Made by a program: the position numbers and the translations under genes. DNA of 20,217 bases from Tardiphaga sp. (GTDB lineage: Bacteria; Pseudomonadota; Alphaproteobacteria; Rhizobiales; Xanthobacteraceae): positions 1 to 20,217 of the forward strand of contig JACMOT010000587.1 in NCBI GenBank assembly GCA_014377915.1, read 5' to 3'. Shown one piece after another: positions 15,676-20,217 of the stretch (positions are counted from its first letter, which is position 1; the number at the start of each line of letters is the position of its first letter). The notes beneath the pieces are model-generated. The model saw only the letters and a program-made list of their open reading frames with translations. It made no database searches and was not told where the DNA came from.

Positions 15676-16788
15676 TTACAAAACCTTGCGGATCCAGTTG
15701 TGCGGATCCGGCGCGCGGCCGTACTGGATATCGACGAGCTGCTTGCGCAGCGCCGTTGCCATCGGCCCGCCGGTGCCGTCCGCGATCAGAAAGTCGCCGC
15801 TCGCCGAACACACCTTGCCGATCGGCGAGATCACCGCCGCGGTGCCACAGGCGAAGGCTTCCTTCAGCCTGCCGCTGGCGGCGTCGGCGCGCCACTGCTC
15901 GAGCGTGTAAAGCTCTTCGCGCACCTCGGTGCCGGAAGCCTTCGCCAGCGCGATGATCGAATCGCGGGTGATGCCCGGCAGGATGGTGCCGAGCGGCGGC
16001 GTCAGCAGCGAGCCGTCATCGAACACGAAGAAGATGTTCATGCCGCCAAGTTCCTCGACGTAGCGGCGCTCGATCGCATCGAGGAATACGACCTGGTCGC
16101 AGCCGTGATCGATCGCCTCGGCCTGTGCGCGCAGGCTGGCGGCGTAGTTGCCGCCGCATTTGACCGCGCCGGTGCCGCCGACCGCGGCGCGCGTATAATT
16201 CTCCGACACCCAGATCGACACCGGCGCGGGTCCGCCCTTGAAATAGGAGCCGACCGGCGAGGCGATCACGGCAAAGATGTACTCCGCGGACGGCTTGACG
16301 CCGAGGAAGATCTCGCTGGCTATCATGAAGGGTCGCAGATAGAGGCTGCCTTCGCCGGATGGAATCCAGTCGCGGTCGATCCGCACCAGTTGCTCGACGG
16401 CTTCGATGAACACCGGGTCGGGCAGCGGCGCCATCGCCATGCGGTCGGCCGAATTGCGGAAGCGCCGTGCATTGGCATCGGGGCGGAACAGGTTCACGCC
16501 GCCATCGTCGCGCTTGTAGGCCTTGAGGCCTTCAAAGATTTCCTGCGCGTAGTGCAGAACGGCGGTGGCCGGATCGAGCGGGAAATTGGCGCGGGATTCG
16601 ACCCGGGCGCCATGCCATCCGTCGGCCTCGTTGTAGCGGACCAGGGCCATGTGCTCGGTGAACACCCGGCCGAAGCCAGGATTCATCAACTTCGCCGCGC
16701 GATCCGTCGCGGACAGCACATTGGCCACGGGCTGGACGTCGAATGTCAACCAGGCCGAACCATCGACTTTATCGAACGAGATTCCCAT
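15676..16788 (-). CDS. ilvE: Branched-chain amino acid aminotransferase
   Basis: This 370-residue fold-type IV pyridoxal-phosphate enzyme catalyses the last step of leucine, isoleucine and valine synthesis, and the first step of their breakdown. HYAQEIFEGLKAYK at about 79-92 is the family entry motif. GGTGAVKCGGNYAASL contains the Schiff-base Lys210, and RRYVEELGGMNIFFV near 241-255 holds the conserved glutamates. The length fits the longer BCAT2-like subgroup (about 360 residues) rather than E. coli IlvE (309). I chose the ATG at 16788 because AGGAG lies eight bases upstream; the frame stays open to 16860 but that part is Arg/Pro-rich and unlike the family. It faces away from the MarR-type regulator gene across a 278-bp spacer. 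Confidence 0.94.
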   Translation of the reverse strand: MGISFDKVDGSAWLTFDVQPVANVLSATDRAAKLMNPGFGRVFTEHMALVRYNEADGWHGARVESRANFPLDPATAVLHYAQEIFEGLKAYKRDDGGVNLFRPDANARRFRNSADRMAMAPLPDPVFIEAVEQLVRIDRDWIPSGEGSLYLRPFMIASEIFLGVKPSAEYIFAVIASPVGSYFKGGPAPVSIWVSENYTRAAVGGTGAVKCGGNYAASLRAQAEAIDHGCDQVVFLDAIERRYVEELGGMNIFFVFDDGSLLTPPLGTILPGITRDSIIALAKASGTEVREELYTLEQWRADAASGRLKEAFACGTAAVISPIGKVCSASGDFLIADGTGGPMATALRKQLVDIQYGRAPDPHNWIRKVL

Positions 16789-17001
16789 GGACCTAACTCC
16801 TGGCTTGCGCGCCTCGGCTGGGCGAAGGCGCGGTGGTTCTACGTCAACTTCGCGTTCCACAACACCGGTTTGTGACGGCGCATGTTTTTTTGCGGAAATC
16901 GTGAAATTCGGTATGTTTGGCCGACTGCCTGAACAATCGCCGGTGGAGGAAATGCGGCCATGCCGCCAATTCGTGGTATCGGACTGTTGAGGCCCCGTCT
17001 C

Positions 17002-17024
17002 GACGAAAGTTCTATTATTTCGTC
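17002..17024. promoter_or_regulatory. Inverted repeat upstream of the MarR gene (possible operator 1)
   Basis: A perfect 7-bp dyad, GACGAAA - 9 bases - TTTCGTC. A TATTAT resembling a -10 box overlaps its spacer and right arm (17013-17018), although no well-spaced -35 is visible. This is a candidate binding site for a dimeric regulator, inferred from position and symmetry only. Confidence 0.4.
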
Positions 17025-17032
17025 TCGATGGC

Positions 17033-17054
17033 TTGTTTTGTAAGATTGAAACAA
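17033..17054. promoter_or_regulatory. Inverted repeat upstream of the MarR gene (possible operator 2)
   Basis: A perfect 6-bp dyad, TTGTTT - 10 bases - AAACAA, ending 12 bases before the chosen start at 17067. Its centre is about 30 bases, or nearly three helical turns, from the centre of the dyad at 17002-17024. Confidence 0.4.
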
Positions 17055-17066
17055 AGATGTGTCAAT

Positions 17067-17633
17067 ATGCCTGACATAAAACTTGCGGAGCACGCTTCAC
17101 GATCGGTTGAGGGTGCGGCCCGGCAGGAACCGGTTAGGGATGTCCCAGCGCCGCGCTGGGACATCATCGAACTGCTGTTTTTCGCCTATCGTGACTTTGT
17201 CGGCGATCCCGACCATGTGCTGGACCAGTTCGGCTTTGGCCGCGCCCATCACCGCGTCGTGCATTTCGTGCATCGTTATCCCGGCCTGAAGGTCGCCGAT
17301 CTGCTCGACGTGTTGCGCATCACCAAGCAGTCGCTGGGGCGGGTTCTCAAGCAATTGCTCGATGAAGGGTATATCGTGCAGAAGTCGGGCGCGGCCGATC
17401 GGCGGCAACGGCTGCTTTTCGCCACCGCCAAGGGCGAGGCTCTGGTGGCGCGACTGGCCGGACTGCAGACCGACCGCATCACCCGCGCGCTGCGCAATTT
17501 CACGGCGGGTGAGGTCGATGCCGTCGGCCGCTTCCTCAGCGGAATGATTGATCGCGACGATCCGGACAAGGTGCTGCAGACCATTCTTGGAACAGGCAAA
17601 ACGGGCGCTGACAGCGGGATGACCAAAGAATGA
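17067..17633 (+). CDS. MarR family winged-helix transcriptional regulator (PetP-like)
   Basis: This 188-residue cytoplasmic DNA-binding protein has a MarR-type core. A helix bundle at about 31-70 (DIIELLFFAYRDF, HHRVVHFVHRYPG) is followed by the helix-turn-helix LKVADLLDVLRITKQSLGRV at 74-93. The wing carries the conserved Asp-Arg-Arg (SGAADRRQRLLFAT) at about 107-120, and a dimerisation helix ends the protein. I placed the start at 17067 because the extra upstream codons would run through the dyad at 17033-17054; an ATG at 17028 is possible, and neither has a good ribosome-binding site. The last codons overlap the response-regulator start by four bases (ATGA). The arrangement of a MarR protein directly before an OmpR-type regulator matches petP-petR of Rhodobacter capsulatus. 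Its ligand, if any, is unknown. Confidence 0.88.
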   Translation: MPDIKLAEHASRSVEGAARQEPVRDVPAPRWDIIELLFFAYRDFVGDPDHVLDQFGFGRAHHRVVHFVHRYPGLKVADLLDVLRITKQSLGRVLKQLLDEGYIVQKSGAADRRQRLLFATAKGEALVARLAGLQTDRITRALRNFTAGEVDAVGRFLSGMIDRDDPDKVLQTILGTGKTGADSGMTKE

Positions 17634-18355
17634 TATTAGCCGCCGCCGCCAAACGAGTGCCTGTCGAACCCACCGACGACGCGCCGCATCTGCTGCTGGT
17701 TGACGACGACCGCCGCATCCGCGACCTGCTGTCGCGCTTTCTCGCCGGCGAAGGTTATCGCGTCACCACCGCGGCCTCTGCCAAGGATGCCCGCGCCAAG
17801 CTGTTTGGCCTGCATTTCGACATGCTGATCCTCGACGTGATGATGCCCGGCGAGACCGGCTTCGAACTCGCCCGCTTCATCCGCACCACCTCGCTGGTAC
17901 CGATCATCATGCTGACCGCGCGGCACGAGGCCGAGAGCCGCATCGAGGGACTGCAGATCGGTGCCGACGACTATGTCGCCAAGCCGTTCGAGCCGCGCGA
18001 GCTGGTACTGCGGATCGGCAATATCCTGAAGCGGCTGGCGCCGGTGCCGGTCGAGCGCACGGAGTCGCTGCAGTTCGGCCCCTATGTCTATCATTTGCAG
18101 CGCGGCGAGTTGCGCCAGGGCGATGAGATCGTCCATCTCACCGATCGCGAGCGTGACATGCTGCGGGTGCTGGCGACGACGCCCGGCGAGACCGTGCCGC
18201 GCGGCGAGCTGACCGGCGGCGACGGCACCGTCAATGAGCGCGCGGTCGACGTGCAGATCAACCGGCTGCGCCGCAAGATCGAGACCGATCCCGCCAACCC
18301 GCTATTCCTGCAGGCTGTGCGCGGCATCGGCTACCGCCTGGTGGCGTCGCCATAG
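17630..18355 (+). CDS. OmpR-family response regulator (PetR / CenR-like)
   Basis: This 241-residue two-component response regulator should bind DNA when phosphorylated by its kinase, most likely the one encoded next. The receiver domain at about 19-136 has the acidic pocket in LLLVDDDRR (Asp25-27), phospho-acceptor Asp69 in LILDVMMPGETG, Thr96 and Lys118 in VAKPFEPREL. The winged-helix domain at about 145-240 ends with the recognition helix region ERAVDVQINRLRRKIE and the wing VRGIGYRLV, as in OmpR. The long RRIRDLLSRFLAGEGYRVTTA and the ERAVDVQINRLRRKIE segments resemble the alphaproteobacterial PetR / CenR branch as I recall it, which controls cell-envelope genes; that ortholog assignment is an inference. 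Translation is probably coupled to the MarR gene. Confidence 0.93.
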   Translation: MILAAAAKRVPVEPTDDAPHLLLVDDDRRIRDLLSRFLAGEGYRVTTAASAKDARAKLFGLHFDMLILDVMMPGETGFELARFIRTTSLVPIIMLTARHEAESRIEGLQIGADDYVAKPFEPRELVLRIGNILKRLAPVPVERTESLQFGPYVYHLQRGELRQGDEIVHLTDRERDMLRVLATTPGETVPRGELTGGDGTVNERAVDVQINRLRRKIETDPANPLFLQAVRGIGYRLVASP

Positions 18356-18372
18356 CCAGATGAATTGATCGC

Positions 18373-19761
18373 ATGAGCACCCTCGATACCGGCCTGACGA
18401 TGATTCGTACCGCCGCCGGGCGGATGTCCGCGGCTAATGGCTGGCTGAATCGGCGCTTCAACAATTTCATGCCGAAGGGCCTCTATGCCCGCGCGCTGCT
18501 GATCATGATCTTGCCGATGGTGATCCTGCAGTCGGTGGTCGCCTTCGTGTTCATGGAACGGCACTGGAACACGGTGACGCGGCGGCTGTCGCAGGCGGTG
18601 GTACAGGACATCGCCGCGCTGATCGACGTCTACAAGATCTATCCGCAGGACAAGGACCGCACCCAGATCAAGATGCTCGCGCAACAGCGGCTTGGCCTGG
18701 TGGTGGATTTTCTGCCGATCGGCGACATGCCGCCGCCCGGTCCAAAGCCGTTCTTTTCGCTGCTCGACCAGGCCTTGTCGGTGCAGATCGGACGGCAAAT
18801 TACAAAACCGTTCTGGATCGACACCGTCGGCCGCTCCAATCTGGTGGAAATCCGCATCCAGCTCAACGACACGGTGATGCGGGTGTTTGCCCAACGTAGC
18901 GCCGCCTATGCGTCGAATTCCGAAATCTTCCTGTTCTGGATGGTCGGGACTTCCTCGATCCTGCTGATCGTCGCCGTGCTGTTCCTGCGCAACCAGATCC
19001 GGCCGATCTTGCGGCTGGCCGATGCGGCGGAGAGCTTTGGCAAGGGCCGTGACGCGCCGAACTTTCGGCCGCGGGGCGCCCGCGAGGTACGCCGTGCTGC
19101 CAACGCCTTCATCGAGATGAAGGTGCGGATCGAACGCTCGATCGAGCAGCGCACCGCGATGCTGGCCGGCGTCAGCCATGATTTGCGCACCATACTGACC
19201 CGCTTCAAGCTCGAACTGGCGCTGATCGACAACAGCCCGGAAGTCGAGGACATGCGCAAGGATGTCGACGAGATGGCCGGCATGCTGGAGGCCTATCTGG
19301 CGTTCGCGCGCGGCGACAGTGGCGAGCAGGCGCAGCCCACCGACATGGCGGCCGCGCTGGAAGATCTGCGCAGCGACGCCGAGCGCAACGGCCACACCGC
19401 CACGGTGGTGTTCCACGGTCTTCCCGTGGTCACCGTGAAGCCAGCGTCGTTCAAGCGCTGCCTCGCCAATCTGGTCTCCAATGCCGCGCGCCACGCCCAC
19501 GACATCGGCATCACCGGCCATCGCGATCATCGCTACCTCACGGTGACGATCGACGATGACGGCCCCGGCATTCCCGCCGACATGCGCGAGGAAGTGTTCA
19601 AGCCGTTCCTGCGGCTCGACGACGCCCGCAACCAGGACGAGGGCGGCACCGGCCTTGGCCTCGCCATCGCCCGTGACATCGCGCGCTCGCATGGCGGCGA
19701 CATCACGCTGGGCGACAGCCCGATGGGCGGGTTGAGGGCGACGGTGCGGGTGCCGGTGTAA
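18373..19761 (+). CDS. EnvZ-like membrane sensor histidine kinase (CenK-like)
   Basis: This 462-residue inner-membrane kinase starts 17 bp after the response regulator and is its likely partner. Transmembrane helices lie at about 40-62 and 185-206, enclosing a periplasmic sensor of about 120 residues that I do not recognise. A HAMP linker follows (about 207-259, NQIRPILRLADAAESFGKG). The phospho-acceptor is His269 in GVSHDLRTILTRFKLEL. The ATP-binding domain has the N-box with Asn366 and Asn370 (LANLVSNAARHA), the G1 box DDDGPGI at 394-400 and the G2 box GTGLGL at 425-430. One oddity is that the residue four to five after the H-box His, normally Pro (HDLRTPLTR), is Ile274. All catalytic boxes are otherwise intact, so it should be active. 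The signal sensed is unknown. Confidence 0.92.
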   Translation: MSTLDTGLTMIRTAAGRMSAANGWLNRRFNNFMPKGLYARALLIMILPMVILQSVVAFVFMERHWNTVTRRLSQAVVQDIAALIDVYKIYPQDKDRTQIKMLAQQRLGLVVDFLPIGDMPPPGPKPFFSLLDQALSVQIGRQITKPFWIDTVGRSNLVEIRIQLNDTVMRVFAQRSAAYASNSEIFLFWMVGTSSILLIVAVLFLRNQIRPILRLADAAESFGKGRDAPNFRPRGAREVRRAANAFIEMKVRIERSIEQRTAMLAGVSHDLRTILTRFKLELALIDNSPEVEDMRKDVDEMAGMLEAYLAFARGDSGEQAQPTDMAAALEDLRSDAERNGHTATVVFHGLPVVTVKPASFKRCLANLVSNAARHAHDIGITGHRDHRYLTVTIDDDGPGIPADMREEVFKPFLRLDDARNQDEGGTGLGLAIARDIARSHGGDITLGDSPMGGLRATVRVPV

Positions 19762-19766
19762 TCACT

Positions 19767-19853
19767 TGTAGCCCGCATGAACGAAGTGATACGCGGGACA
19801 ACGCTTGGTCGGATGGGCGGGTCCCGCATGTCGCTTCGCTCATGCGGGCTACA
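19767..19853. repeat. Palindromic repeat, TGTAGCCCGCATGA family
   Basis: An 87-bp near-perfect palindrome: TGTAGCCCGCATGA at the left, followed by ACGAAGTGATACGCGGGA, is matched inversely by TCCCGCATGTCGCTTCGC followed by TCATGCGGGCTACA at the right. It lies 6 bp after the kinase stop and 3 bp before the proC stop, so it fills the convergent junction. It is related to the element at 634-741. Confidence 0.85.
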
Positions 19854-19855
19854 TG

Positions 19856-20217
19856 CTACTTCGCCAGTTCCTTCGATCGCTTCGTGGCCGCGGCGATCGC
19901 GCGTGTCAGCAACGGCTCAAAGCCATCGGCGCCCATCAATACCTCCAGCGCCGCGGCGGTGGTGCCGCCGGGGGAGGTAACGTTCTTGCGTAGCGTCGCT
20001 GAATCCAACTCCGAGCGATGCAGCAACTCGCCGGAGCCGGCCACGGTCTCGCGCGCCAGTCTGGTGGCGAGTTCGACCGGAAGGCCGGCGGCGACGCCGG
20101 CGCGCGCCATCTCCTCGGCCAGCAGGAAGACATAGGCCGGGCCTGATCCGGAAAGTGCCGTCACGGCGTCCATCAGGTCCTCATCGTCAACCCATTCCAC
20201 GGCGCCGGTGGCGCGCA
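19856..20217 (-). CDS. proC: Pyrroline-5-carboxylate reductase, C-terminal part (runs off the right edge)
   Basis: This enzyme reduces pyrroline-5-carboxylate to proline with NAD(P)H, the last step of proline synthesis. Only the last 120 residues or so are inside the window; the frame is open to the edge, so the Rossmann-fold N-terminus lies beyond 20217. The C-terminal dimerisation domain is clearly recognisable: DAVTALSGSGPAYVFLLAEE is the substrate-binding turn, and RKNVTSPGGTTAAALEVL is the ProC family signature. The frame reads through the edge without an obvious start, and the GTG at 20200 is internal. It converges on the histidine kinase gene with the palindromic repeat between the two stops. 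Confidence 0.93.
   Translation of the reverse strand, partial: RATGAVEWVDDEDLMDAVTALSGSGPAYVFLLAEEMARAGVAAGLPVELATRLARETVAGSGELLHRSELDSATLRKNVTSPGGTTAAALEVLMGADGFEPLLTRAIAAATKRSKELAK

Noticed and set aside
18331..19692. 453-codon minus-strand frame under the histidine kinase
   Set aside because: Antisense shadow of the kinase, whose H, N, G1 and G2 boxes are all present.
634..19853. Repeats considered as a CRISPR array
   Set aside because: They are dispersed, palindromic, of several different families, 76-132 bp long and not regularly spaced; no cas gene is present.

Overview
The window reads as chromosomal DNA from an alphaproteobacterium of the Bradyrhizobium / Rhodopseudomonas group (Nitrobacteraceae). 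The evidence is high GC throughout, the divergent alphaproteobacterial type of histidyl-tRNA synthetase, a Rhizobiales-style Omp25-like porin, the gene run uvrC-pgsA-moaD-moaE, and a dense set of short intergenic palindromic repeats of the sort typical of that family. I name no species. I see no prophage, insertion sequence, CRISPR array, rRNA or tRNA, and no obvious new defence or biosynthetic system. Most of the window is housekeeping and envelope genes.

Layout. 1-547 (-): a partial two-helix membrane protein, open at the left edge. 758-2104 (-): an omega-amino-acid:pyruvate aminotransferase. 2285-4041 (+): hisS followed by a small tautomerase. 4198-5425 (-): a TesB-like acyl-CoA thioesterase and a small secreted protein. 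5590-8386 (+): a second secreted cysteine-containing protein, a periplasmic RNase T2, the rRNA methyltransferase RlmJ and a cold-shock protein. 8603-9223 (-): a porin-like beta-barrel with its own hairpin-T-tract terminator. 9521-15489 (+): uvrC, pgsA, moaD, moaE, prmB and a MATE exporter, with several overlapping starts and stops. 15676-16788 (-): ilvE. 17067-19761 (+): a MarR-type regulator, an OmpR-family response regulator and an EnvZ-like histidine kinase, probably one operon resembling the PetP-PetR and CenR-CenK systems of other alphaproteobacteria. 19856 to the right edge (-): the C-terminal part of proC.

How the genes work together. pgsA through prmB looks translationally coupled, from phospholipid synthesis through the molybdopterin synthase subunits to ribosomal protein methylation. 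The MarR-regulator-kinase trio is a self-contained signalling unit, and two inverted repeats sit directly upstream of its first gene.

The most striking structural observation is that all four convergent gene junctions in the window are occupied by a palindromic repeat, each from a different family or variant. Three more repeats fill spacers between other genes, and one of them supplies the stop codon of prmB. The most interesting protein-level observations are a 4-oxalocrotonate-tautomerase homologue without the equivalents of Arg39 and Phe50, a HisRS with a rewritten motif-2 loop, and a histidine kinase whose H-box proline is isoleucine.
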